This document shows positions 54,629 to 62,783 of a stretch of DNA of 64,000 nt, piece by piece (position 1 is the first letter of the stretch; each line of letters starts with the position of its first letter). The DNA is from DATEDA01 sp963827595 (GTDB lineage Bacteria; Pseudomonadota; Gammaproteobacteria; Burkholderiales; SG8-39), in NCBI GenBank assembly GCA_963827595.1, contig CAWHBT010000013.1, positions 186,001-250,000 of the forward strand. The letters run 5' to 3'. Made by a program: the position numbers and the translations under genes. Below the pieces are notes generated by a model. It made no database searches. It was not told the DNA's origin and saw nothing but the letters and a program-made list of their open reading frames with translations.

Positions 54629-57073
54629 ATGCCCCTTCCCGTACTTCGCGCCGCGGCAGCTGCGGCCGTTCTCGCGGTCGTCTGCGCTGCAGTCGCGGGC
54701 GGTCGGGCGCACGCGCAGGCGCAGGGGTTGCGGCTCGAGCGCTCGCTCGGCGCGGCGCCGAGCGGCCGCGGTGAGGATCTCCCGACGTTCGTCACCGCCG
54801 ACCGCATCCAGGGCCTCGGCTCGGCGGAGGTCGAGGCGGTCGGCGACGTCGAGCTGCGGCGCGGCGACACGTCGCTCCGGGCCGACCGCCTCAGGTACTT
54901 CCAGGACACCGACGAGGCGGAGGCGACCGGCAACGTGCGCATCCGGATCGGGGAGGACGAGGTGACCGGTCCGCGCGCGCGGCTGCGGATCGGCGACACG
55001 ACGGGCATCTTCGAGAGCCCGAGCTTCCAGATCGCGCCGCGCGACGTGCGTTCGCGGCTCAAGCAGGGGCTGCCCGCGGGACCGACCACCACCGCGACCG
55101 AGGCGACGGGCCTGCGCGTGACCACGGAAGGGCGCGGCGAGGCGAAGGCGTTCCGATTCGAAGGGGAGGAGCGCTATCGCGTCACCGACGGCACGTTCAC
55201 GACCTGCCGTCCCGGGCAGGACGACTGGTTCATCCAGGCGGGCGAGCTCGATCTCGACATGGAGCGCGAAGTCGGCACCGCGCGCGACGCGCGCCTCACG
55301 TTCCTCGGGGTGTCGACGCCCAACGTCCCGTGGTTCGACTTCTCGCTGAACAACGAGCGCAAGAGCGGGTTCCTGCCCCCGGGCTTCGGCCTGCAGAGCG
55401 GCTCCGGAGCGCAGATCATCCTCCCGTTCTACTGGAACATCGCGCCCAACTACGACGCGACGATCACCACCCGCTACATGACCACCCGCGGGGTCCAGTT
55501 CCTCAACGAGTTCCGCTTCCTGCAGCCGCAATTCGTGGGCAGCGCGCGCTACGACTTCCTGCCCCATGACAAGGCCCTCAACGACGAGTACCGCTACTAC
55601 GCAGGGTTCAACACCAACTGGAACCGCCAGAACGGCTGGTACGGGCTGATCAACTACAACCGGGTCTCCGACGACAACTACTTCCGCGACCTCTCGACGA
55701 GGCTCTCGATCGCCACGCAGACGTACCTGCCGCAGCAGGCGGTGGTCAACTACCTCTCCCCGTCCGGCTGGTGGAGCGCGGCCGCGAACTACCAGCGCTT
55801 CCAGACCCTGCAGGATCCGCAGAACCCGGTCCCGATCCCCTACTGGCGCGAGCCGCAGCTCACGCTGAGCGCCCTCCGGGAGACGTTGGGCGGCCTGGAC
55901 GCCGGTTTCCAGGGCGAGTACGTCTACTTCGGCAACAGCGCGCTCGTCCCGACCGGGCAACGGGCCACCGTGTACCCCTACGTTGCCTGGCCGCAAACGG
56001 CCTCCTATGGTTATTTCACGCCGAAGGTCGGCGTGAGCGCCACCGTCTACGATCTCGCCACCCTCGGCGGGTTTCAGGACCAGTCGCCGAGCCGCGTCCT
56101 GCCGATCGCGAGCCTCGACACCGGCCTGTTCTTCGATCGGCCCACGCGCCTCTTCGGGACCGATTACCTCCAGACGCTGGAGCCGCGCGTCTATTATGTC
56201 TACGTGCCCTTCCGCGATCAGACCAAGCTCCCGGTGTTCGACACCACGAACGCGGACTTCAACTACTCGCAGCTCTTCCAGGACAACGCCTTCGTCGGCG
56301 GCGATCGGATCTCGAACGCGAACCAGCTGTCGCTCGCCGCGACCTCACGTTTCATCCGCCCGCGCGACGGCCAGGAGATGGCGCGCGCGATCATCGGCCA
56401 GCGCTACTATTTCACCCCGCAGAAGGTCTTCATCCCCGGCTTGCCGATCCGCACCGAGAACATCTCGCCGCTCATCATGGACGTCAGTGGACGCGTCGCG
56501 CCGAACTGGACCGTCAACCTCGGCATGCAGTACCAGTTCGGCAGCACGGGGGGCGTCGCGCAGTCCGTCGCCGGCGTCCGGTACTCGCCCGCGCCGGCGG
56601 CGGTCGCGAGCGCGGCGTATCGCTACACCAACCAGCAGCTCACCGCCGGGGCGGGGACCATCCAGAGCCTGGACGTCGCGGCGCAGTGGCCCCTCGGCCG
56701 CGGCTTCTACGGCGTCGGCCGGCTCAACTACGACTTCGTCGGCAAGAAGCTGGTCGAATCGCTCGCCGGCGTCGAATATAATGCCGGCTGCTGGATCGTC
56801 CGCGCAGTGGCGAGCCGCTTCCAGACTGCCACGGCGCAGGAGACGACGTTGTTCTACATCCAACTGGAGTTCAACGGGCTCGCCCGGATCGGCTCCAACC
56901 CGCTCGAGGCGCTCCGCCGCAGCATTCCCGGGTACACGCTCATCAACCAGTCGACTCCCGAGAGCCGCACGTACGATTTCGGAGCGATCGGTGCGGGCGA
57001 ACCTCCCGCGACCGGGATGTCGGTGTCGCCGATCCGCTCCGACGTGCCGTCGGCGTACCGGGCCTACGAGTGA
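54629..57073 (+). CDS. lptD: LPS-assembly protein LptD
   Basis: 814 residues. A signal peptide (VLRAAAAAAVLAVVCAAVAGG...AHA) is followed by the OstA/LptA-like domain (ADRIQGLGSAEVEAVGDVELRRGDTSLRADRLRYF), then a large outer-membrane beta-barrel rich in aromatic-ended strands (PYWREPQLTLSALRE, LEPRVYYVYVPFRDQ). Inserts LPS into the outer leaflet. Only two mature cysteines are visible, Cys193 and Cys721, so one inter-domain disulfide is possible rather than the two of E. coli. Its TGA overlaps a GTG that could start surA. Confidence 0.95.
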   Translation: MPLPVLRAAAAAAVLAVVCAAVAGGRAHAQAQGLRLERSLGAAPSGRGEDLPTFVTADRIQGLGSAEVEAVGDVELRRGDTSLRADRLRYFQDTDEAEATGNVRIRIGEDEVTGPRARLRIGDTTGIFESPSFQIAPRDVRSRLKQGLPAGPTTTATEATGLRVTTEGRGEAKAFRFEGEERYRVTDGTFTTCRPGQDDWFIQAGELDLDMEREVGTARDARLTFLGVSTPNVPWFDFSLNNERKSGFLPPGFGLQSGSGAQIILPFYWNIAPNYDATITTRYMTTRGVQFLNEFRFLQPQFVGSARYDFLPHDKALNDEYRYYAGFNTNWNRQNGWYGLINYNRVSDDNYFRDLSTRLSIATQTYLPQQAVVNYLSPSGWWSAAANYQRFQTLQDPQNPVPIPYWREPQLTLSALRETLGGLDAGFQGEYVYFGNSALVPTGQRATVYPYVAWPQTASYGYFTPKVGVSATVYDLATLGGFQDQSPSRVLPIASLDTGLFFDRPTRLFGTDYLQTLEPRVYYVYVPFRDQTKLPVFDTTNADFNYSQLFQDNAFVGGDRISNANQLSLAATSRFIRPRDGQEMARAIIGQRYYFTPQKVFIPGLPIRTENISPLIMDVSGRVAPNWTVNLGMQYQFGSTGGVAQSVAGVRYSPAPAAVASAAYRYTNQQLTAGAGTIQSLDVAAQWPLGRGFYGVGRLNYDFVGKKLVESLAGVEYNAGCWIVRAVASRFQTATAQETTLFYIQLEFNGLARIGSNPLEALRRSIPGYTLINQSTPESRTYDFGAIGAGEPPATGMSVSPIRSDVPSAYRAYE

Positions 57074-57075
57074 CC

Positions 57076-58431
57076 ATGAAGCGCGCGCTTTCGATATTGC
57101 TGCTCGGGTGCCTCGTCGGCGACGCCGCGGCCCAGCTGCGGATGCCCGGCTTCCAGCAGGCGCCGCCGGGGCCGGCCGTCTCCGGGCGACCGGCGCCGGC
57201 CGGCGGTCCGCAGCTGATCGACCGCATCGTCGCCGTCGTGAACACCGAGGTGATCACGCAGCGCGACCTTTCGGAACGGATGCTGCTGGTCGGGAACCAG
57301 CTCAAGCGGCAGGGCACGCCGGCGCCGTCGCCGGAGGTGCTGCAGCGCCAGGTCCTCGAGCGGATGATCATGGACCGCGTGCAGGTCCAGTTCGCGCGCG
57401 ACAGCGGCGTGCGCGTCGACGACCTCCAGGTCGACCGCACCATGCAGCTGATCGCCGAGAACAACAAGCTGACGCTCGCCGATTTTCGTCGCACCCTCGA
57501 GCGCGAGGGCGTGTCGTACGACCGGTTCCGCGAGGACATCCGCAACGAGATCGTGATCTCGCGCCTGCGCGAGCGCGAGGTCGACAGCAAGATCCAGATC
57601 GGCGAGAGCGAGATCGACAACTTCCTCCAGGAGCTGCAGACGGGCGACGCGGGCACCCAGTTCGACCTCTCGCACATCCTGGTGCGGGTCCCCGAGAACG
57701 CGAGCCCGGAACAGGTCGACGCGCGCCTGCGGCGCGCCCAGGAAGCGCTCGCCAAGGCGCGCGCCGGCGACGACTTTGCCCAGCTGGCGGTCGGCTACTC
57801 CGATGCGCCGGACGCGCTCAAGGGCGGTGGCATGGGCTGGCGCGAGCGCGATCGCCTGCCCGAGCTTTTCGCCGACGCGCTCGTCAAGCTCAAGCCCGGC
57901 GAGGTGAGCGACGTCCTGCGGAGCCCCGCGGGCTTCCACCTCGTCAGGCTCAACGACCGGCGGGGTGGTGGCGGGTCGTTCATGGTCGAGCAGACGCGTG
58001 CGCGGCACATCCTCGCGCGCGTGAGCGAGCTCGTGTCCGAGACCGAGGCGCGGCGCAAGATCACGGTGCTGCGCCAGCGCATCGCCGAGGGTACGAACTT
58101 CGCCGAGCTCGCGCGGCTCAACTCCGACGATACCGCCTCCGCGCAACGGGGCGGCGAGCTCGGCTGGACGGTGCCCGGCGACCTGGTGCCGGAGTTCGAG
58201 CGCGCGATGAACGCGCTGAAGATCGGCGAGCTGTCGGAGCCGGTGCGCTCGCCGTTCGGATACCACATCATCCAGGTCGAGGAGCGGCGGACCGCCGACC
58301 TCTCTTCGGACCGCAAGCGCATCGAGGCGCGCCGGGTGCTCCGCGACCGCCGGGCCGACGAGGCGTACCAGGAATGGCTCCGGCAGCTCCGGGATCGCTC
58401 CTACGTCGACTACCGGCTGGACGAGCGGTGA
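57076..58431 (+). CDS. surA: Periplasmic chaperone / peptidyl-prolyl isomerase SurA
   Basis: 451 residues from ATG 57076; GTG 57070 overlapping the lptD stop (GTGA) is the alternative. Signal peptide ALSILLLGCLVGDAAAQ, Pro-rich linker, N-domain RIVAVVNTEVITQRDLSERM. First PPIC domain from about 195 (FDLSHILVRVPENASPEQ). Second from about 305 (TRARHILARVSELVSE), ending EPVRSPFGYHIIQVEERR. Escorts outer-membrane proteins such as LptD to the Bam complex. Confidence 0.95.
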   Translation: MKRALSILLLGCLVGDAAAQLRMPGFQQAPPGPAVSGRPAPAGGPQLIDRIVAVVNTEVITQRDLSERMLLVGNQLKRQGTPAPSPEVLQRQVLERMIMDRVQVQFARDSGVRVDDLQVDRTMQLIAENNKLTLADFRRTLEREGVSYDRFREDIRNEIVISRLREREVDSKIQIGESEIDNFLQELQTGDAGTQFDLSHILVRVPENASPEQVDARLRRAQEALAKARAGDDFAQLAVGYSDAPDALKGGGMGWRERDRLPELFADALVKLKPGEVSDVLRSPAGFHLVRLNDRRGGGGSFMVEQTRARHILARVSELVSETEARRKITVLRQRIAEGTNFAELARLNSDDTASAQRGGELGWTVPGDLVPEFERAMNALKIGELSEPVRSPFGYHIIQVEERRTADLSSDRKRIEARRVLRDRRADEAYQEWLRQLRDRSYVDYRLDER

Positions 58432-58440
58432 TGCCCGGCG

Positions 58441-59478
58441 ATGGGTAAAGCGAAGCGCCGCGCAGCACCACCGGCCGATCCCGCGCAACCCACGATTCGT
58501 CCCCCGGTCATCGCCGTCACCTCCGGCGAGCCCGCCGGCATCGGCCCCGACGTCTGTCTCGCGCTTGCCGGCCGCGCGTTCGGGGCGCGCGTCGTGGTGC
58601 TCGGCGACCGCGCGGTCCTCGCCGCGCGCGCCGCCCGGCTCGACCGTGACGTTCCGCTCGCGGACTTCGATGCCGCCAGGGCCCCTTCGGCCGGGGCGCT
58701 CGAAGTCCTGCACCGGCCAGCGGCCGCGCCGGTCACCTCGGGACGTCTCGACCCCGCGAATAGCCGCTACGTTCTCGCGCTGCTCGACGCCGCAGTCGAC
58801 GGTTGCCTGGCCGGTGCGTTCGACGCGCTCGTGACCGCGCCGGTGCAGAAGAGCGTCATCAACGACGCCGGCATTCCGTTCACGGGCCACACCGAGTATC
58901 TCGCCGCGCGCGTCGGCGCGGACGTCGTGATGATGCTCGTGGGCGGAGGCCTGCGCGTGGCGCTCGCGACCACCCATCTCGCGCTCGCGGACGTGGCGGG
59001 GGAGATCACGCGGGCGGGGCTGGAGCGCACGCTCCGCACCGTCGATGCGGAGCTGCGCCGGCGCTTCGGCATCGCCCGGCCGCGCATCCTCGTCGCCGGG
59101 CTCAATCCGCACGCCGGCGAGGCAGGCTACCTCGGTCGCGAGGAGATCGACGTCATCGCCCCGGTGGTCGGGAAGCTCGCGCGCGAAGGGCTCGCTGTGC
59201 GCGGCCCGCTTCCCGCGGATACCCTGTTCACGCCGCGCGAGCTGCGCGACGCCGATTGCGTGCTGGCGATGTACCACGACCAGGGATTGCCGGTGCTCAA
59301 GCACGCGTCGTTCGGCCGGGGCGTCAACATCACGCTCGGCCTGCCGTTCGTGCGGACCTCCGTCGACCATGGCACGGCGCTCGATCTCGCCGGCACCGGC
59401 AAGGCCGACCCGTCCAGCCTGTTCGAGGCGATCGAGCTGGCGGTCGAGATGGCCGGGCACGAGCGTCGCCGCGCGTGA
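58441..59478 (+). CDS. pdxA: 4-hydroxythreonine-4-phosphate dehydrogenase
   Basis: 345 residues. PLP biosynthesis step. N-terminal VTSGEPAGIGPDVCLALA, then TAPVQKSVINDAGIPFTGHTEYLA with the metal His, and LNPHAGEAGYLGREE; YHDQGLPVLK and GLPFVRTSVDHGTALDLAGTG close the active site. A 20-residue Lys/Pro-rich extension precedes the core. Nine bases after surA; its stop overlaps the rsmA start (GTGA). Confidence 0.95.
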   Translation: MGKAKRRAAPPADPAQPTIRPPVIAVTSGEPAGIGPDVCLALAGRAFGARVVVLGDRAVLAARAARLDRDVPLADFDAARAPSAGALEVLHRPAAAPVTSGRLDPANSRYVLALLDAAVDGCLAGAFDALVTAPVQKSVINDAGIPFTGHTEYLAARVGADVVMMLVGGGLRVALATTHLALADVAGEITRAGLERTLRTVDAELRRRFGIARPRILVAGLNPHAGEAGYLGREEIDVIAPVVGKLAREGLAVRGPLPADTLFTPRELRDADCVLAMYHDQGLPVLKHASFGRGVNITLGLPFVRTSVDHGTALDLAGTGKADPSSLFEAIELAVEMAGHERRRA

Positions 59479-60245
59479 CCCACGTCCCCCGCAAGCGCTA
59501 CGGCCAGCACTTCCTCCACGACCGCGGCGTGATCGCGAAGATCGTCGCGGCGGTCGATCCGCAGCCCGGCGACGCGATCGTCGAGGTCGGCCCCGGAACG
59601 GGCGCGCTCACCGCGCCGCTGCTCGATCGCGTCACGCGCCTCGAAGCGATCGAGATCGACCGCGACCTCGCGGCGCGGCTCGAGGCCGAGCATCCGCGCC
59701 TCGTCCTCCACCGCGGCGATGTGCTCAAGTTCGACTTCGCGCGGCTCCCGGTGCGCCTCCGCGTGATCGGGAACCTGCCCTACAACGTCTCGACGCCGGT
59801 CCTGTTTCGCCTGGTCGACGTCGCCGATCGGCTGCGCGATGCGCACTTCATGCTGCAGCGGGAGGTCGTTGATCGGATGGTGGCCGCGGCCTCGACCTCG
59901 GAGTACGGCCGGCTGTCGGTGATGCTCCAGTACCGCTTCGAGATGCGGAAGCTGTTCGACGTGAAACCGGGGGCATTTCGCCCGTCGCCGAAGGTGGACT
60001 CGGCGGTCGTGCGGCTGGTGCCGCGGCCCGGGGGGCTCGGCGCGAAGGACGCGGCGACGCTCGGACGGGTCGTCACCGCCGCATTCACCAAGCGCCGGAA
60101 GCAGCTGCGCAATGCGCTCGCCGGAGTCGTCGATGAAGACGGGTTGCGCGCGCTCGGAATCGATCCGCGTTTGCGGCCGGAGAACCTCGGGGTCCAGCAA
60201 TACGTGGCGATCGCCAACGCGGTCGCGTCGGCCGCCGGCAGCTAG
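59475..60245 (+). CDS. rsmA: 16S rRNA (adenine1518-N6/adenine1519-N6) dimethyltransferase
   Basis: 256 residues from GTG 59475. N-terminal RKRYGQHFLHD, SAM-binding VEVGPGTGALTAPLL, IEIDRDL, GDVLKFDF, catalytic NLPYNVSTPVLF and FRPSPKVDSAVVRL. Dimethylates two adenines near the 3' end of 16S rRNA. Last gene of lptD-surA-pdxA-rsmA. Its stop overlaps that of the convergent gloA. Confidence 0.95.
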   Translation: MTHVPRKRYGQHFLHDRGVIAKIVAAVDPQPGDAIVEVGPGTGALTAPLLDRVTRLEAIEIDRDLAARLEAEHPRLVLHRGDVLKFDFARLPVRLRVIGNLPYNVSTPVLFRLVDVADRLRDAHFMLQREVVDRMVAAASTSEYGRLSVMLQYRFEMRKLFDVKPGAFRPSPKVDSAVVRLVPRPGGLGAKDAATLGRVVTAAFTKRRKQLRNALAGVVDEDGLRALGIDPRLRPENLGVQQYVAIANAVASAAGS

Positions 60246-60625
60246 TCGCGCTGGATCAGCTCGATCTTGTAGCCGTCGGGGTCTTCGACGAAGGCGATCA
60301 CCGTGGTGCCGCCCTTGACCGGCCCGGCCTCGCGCGTCACCTTGCCGCCGCGCTTCTTGACCTCCGCGCACGCCTTGCCGGCGTCCGGTACGGCGAGCGC
60401 GACGTGGCCGTAGGCCGTACCGAGCTCGTACCGGTCGACGCCGTAGTTGTAGGTGAGCTCGAGCACCGCCGTCTTGTCCTCGTCGTCGTAGCCGACGAAC
60501 GCGAGCGAATACTTCTGGTCCGGGCGGTCGGTGGTGCGAAGCAGCTTCATGCCGAGCACGTCGGTGTAGAACTTCACCGCGCGGTCCAGGTCGCCGACTC
60601 GCAGCATGGTGTGCAGGATTCGCAT
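60242..60625 (-). CDS. gloA: Lactoylglutathione lyase (glyoxalase I)
   Basis: 127 residues. MRILHTMLRVGDLDRAVKFY is the canonical start. Metal ligands lie in LHTMLRVGD (His5), LELTYN (Glu), YGHVALAV (His) and KIELIQ (Glu). Isomerises the methylglyoxal-glutathione hemithioacetal. Convergent with rsmA. Confidence 0.95.
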   Translation of the reverse strand: MRILHTMLRVGDLDRAVKFYTDVLGMKLLRTTDRPDQKYSLAFVGYDDEDKTAVLELTYNYGVDRYELGTAYGHVALAVPDAGKACAEVKKRGGKVTREAGPVKGGTTVIAFVEDPDGYKIELIQRD

Positions 60626-60637
60626 CGTTGTTCCTCT

Positions 60638-61315
60638 CTAGAGGTCCGGGATCAGGTGCCCGCGGTCGCGAAGCTCCCGCCGCGCCCGCTCGTAATCGCG
60701 GCACACCGACCCGACCAGGCGCCAGAACGCCGCCGAGTGGTTCATGTGCCGCAGGTGGGCGAGCTCGTGGACGACGACGTAGTCGACGAGCCGGGGCTCG
60801 AAGTGCACGAGCTTCCAATGGAGGAGCACCCGTCCGCGGCCATCGAGCGCCTGGGTGCAGCTGCCCCACTGGGAGGCGGCGTTCGACAAGCCCACTTCAG
60901 GGAGGAGTACGCCCATCGCCGGTGCGCAGGCGGCGACCCGCTCGCGATACAGCGCGAGCGCCGCGGCGCGCAGCCATTCGACGACGGTCTCGCGCAGGCG
61001 CGGGGCGGCCGCGAACGCGATCGCCGGAACCTCCAGGCGATCCCCGGCGAGGCGGGTGCGACCCCATGCGGTGCGGGCAAGGGCGAGGTCGCGTCCGAGG
61101 TACGGGAACCGGGCGCCCTCCTGCCAGAGGAACGGCGGCCTGATATTGCGGCGGACCTCGTCGAGGCGCTTCAGCACCCAGCGCTGCTTCTCGCGGATGA
61201 ACGCCTCCACCTCGGCGATCGTCGCCCAGCGCGGCGCCGCGGCCACCAGGCCGTGCTCCTCGATGGCGATGCCGATCGTGCGCCGGCGGGCGCGGCGGAA
61301 CCAGTAGGGGAGCAC
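60638..61315 (-). CDS. YgjP-like M48-type metallopeptidase, 5' end probably frameshifted
   Basis: 225 residues from GTG 61315. Zinc motif HELAH in DYVVVHELAHLRHMNHSAAFW, preceded by SQWGSCTQ and RVLLHWKLVHFEP, as in the YgjP/SprT-like family. Family proteins start further upstream. That N-terminus is visible in another frame from GTG 61419 (QLELPFLAAPGRRELKG), right after the plsC stop, and the correct frame resumes as RLRHLQLGTRVLPYW. A one-base excess in the run CCCC at 61346-61349 would explain the break. The gene may be functional from 61315, damaged, or affected by a sequence error. Confidence 0.8.
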   Translation of the reverse strand: MLPYWFRRARRRTIGIAIEEHGLVAAAPRWATIAEVEAFIREKQRWVLKRLDEVRRNIRPPFLWQEGARFPYLGRDLALARTAWGRTRLAGDRLEVPAIAFAAAPRLRETVVEWLRAAALALYRERVAACAPAMGVLLPEVGLSNAASQWGSCTQALDGRGRVLLHWKLVHFEPRLVDYVVVHELAHLRHMNHSAAFWRLVGSVCRDYERARRELRDRGHLIPDL

Positions 61316-61422
61316 CCGGGTCCCGAGCTGGAGGTGTCGCAGCCGCCCCGGCGCGCTGCGGCGTCGGCCCCTTCAGCTCGCGCCGGCCCGGCGCGGCGAG
61401 AAACGGCAGCTCGAGCTGCACC

Positions 61423-62193
61423 TCAGACGCCCTTGTCGAGCGGGGTGGCATAGCGCAGCGAAGCGGGGGGCGTCACGACCGCCGCAGGCGGCGTGAGCTG
61501 TTGCATCTCCCCCTCGATCCAGTCCTCGACACGCTGCGTCACCTGCTCCGCCGTGAGGTCGGTGGTGTCGATCGCGGGCCCGATCACGACGGTGACCTTC
61601 CCGGGATACTTCCGGAACGAGTTGCGCGGCCAGACGAGGCCGGCGTTGTGCGCGACCGGCAGCACGCTTGCCCTGTTGTTCACCGCGATCACGGCGCCCC
61701 CCAGCTTGTAGATGCCGCGCCGGCCGACCGCCACGCGCGTACCCTCGGGGTACACCATGATCGAGAAGCCCTGCCCGAGGCGCTCCCCGCCGAGCTCGAT
61801 CAGCCGCTGCATCGCCACCTTCCGCTGCGCGCGGTTGATCGCGATCGGGCTCATCAGGCCGAGTCCCCAGCCGAGGAACGGGATCCAGAGCAGTTCCCGC
61901 TTGATCACGTACACGTGCGGCGGGAAGATCGCGCTGTAGGCGATCGTCTCCCACGCCGACTGGTGCTTCGAGAGGATCACGCACGGCGCGCGCGGGACGT
62001 TCTCCAGGCCGCGCACCTCGTGCTCGATGCCGAGCAGCCGGCGGATCAACCACAGCGCGGTCCGATTCCAGCCGATGATCACGCGGTAGCGCGTGAGCCG
62101 CGAGAACGGCGCCGACAGCATCACGATCGCCCAGTAGAACGGCGTGAACGCGATCAGGATCACCAGAAAAAGCGCGGAGCGGAGCGCGATCAC
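61423..62193 (-). CDS. plsC: 1-acyl-sn-glycerol-3-phosphate acyltransferase
   Basis: 256 residues from GTG 62193, overlapping the gmhB stop (GTGA). An N-terminal hydrophobic anchor (LFLVILIAFTPFYWAIVML) precedes the acyltransferase domain. The catalytic motif is KHQSAWE, an HX4E variant of the usual HX4D. Motif III is FSIMVYPEGTRV, and the acceptor-binding block is SPIAINR. Makes phosphatidic acid. Confidence 0.9.
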   Translation of the reverse strand: MIALRSALFLVILIAFTPFYWAIVMLSAPFSRLTRYRVIIGWNRTALWLIRRLLGIEHEVRGLENVPRAPCVILSKHQSAWETIAYSAIFPPHVYVIKRELLWIPFLGWGLGLMSPIAINRAQRKVAMQRLIELGGERLGQGFSIMVYPEGTRVAVGRRGIYKLGGAVIAVNNRASVLPVAHNAGLVWPRNSFRKYPGKVTVVIGPAIDTTDLTAEQVTQRVEDWIEGEMQQLTPPAAVVTPPASLRYATPLDKGV

Positions 62194-62723
62194 TGGGCGA
62201 GCGCCGCCGCGACCGCGGCGAGATCCGGATAGACCCGCGTGCCCTCCGGCAGCCCGCCGGCCTCGAGGGTCTTCGCGCCCTTGCCGGTCAGCACCAGGAT
62301 CGGCAGGGCCTTGACCGCCGCCGCGGCCTGGAGGTCGCGCAACGAATCGCCGACGGCGGGCACGTCCTCGAGCGGCATGGCGAGCCGCTCGCCGATCTCG
62401 ACCAGCATCCCCGGGCTCGGCTTCCGGTAGCGGGACTCGGACTCGGCCGTGTCGGGGCAGTAGAAGATCGCCTCGATGCGTCCGCCCGCCTGGTTGACCT
62501 GTTTGTGCATCTTGGCGTTGATGGCGTTCAACGTCGCCATGTCGAACAGCCCGCGGCCGATGCCGGACTGGTTGGTCGCCACGACCACGCGGTAGCCGGC
62601 CTGCGTGAGGCGGGCGATCGCTTCGAGGCTGCCCGCGATCGGCTTCCACTCCTCCGGGCCCTTGATGAAGCCGGGGCTGTCGAGATTGATGACGCCGTCG
62701 CGGTCGAGGATGATGAGCTTCAC
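62190..62723 (-). CDS. gmhB: D-glycero-beta-D-manno-heptose 1,7-bisphosphate 7-phosphatase
   Basis: 177 residues. HAD phosphatase with ILDRDGVINLDSPGFIKGPEEW, VVATNQSGIGRG, a zinc-loop remnant FYCPDTAESESRYRKPSPGM and PAVGDSLRDLQAA. The zinc loop is shortened: only one Cys is visible where GmhB normally has three or four ligands. Supplies LPS heptose precursor. Between glyS and plsC as in related genomes. Confidence 0.88.
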   Translation of the reverse strand: MKLIILDRDGVINLDSPGFIKGPEEWKPIAGSLEAIARLTQAGYRVVVATNQSGIGRGLFDMATLNAINAKMHKQVNQAGGRIEAIFYCPDTAESESRYRKPSPGMLVEIGERLAMPLEDVPAVGDSLRDLQAAAAVKALPILVLTGKGAKTLEAGGLPEGTRVYPDLAAVAAALAQ

Positions 62724-62783
62724 GGCCGGCAGGTGTCGCGAGACAGGGACGCGGCGAAGTTTAATCCAGGCCCGTGGCCGCGG

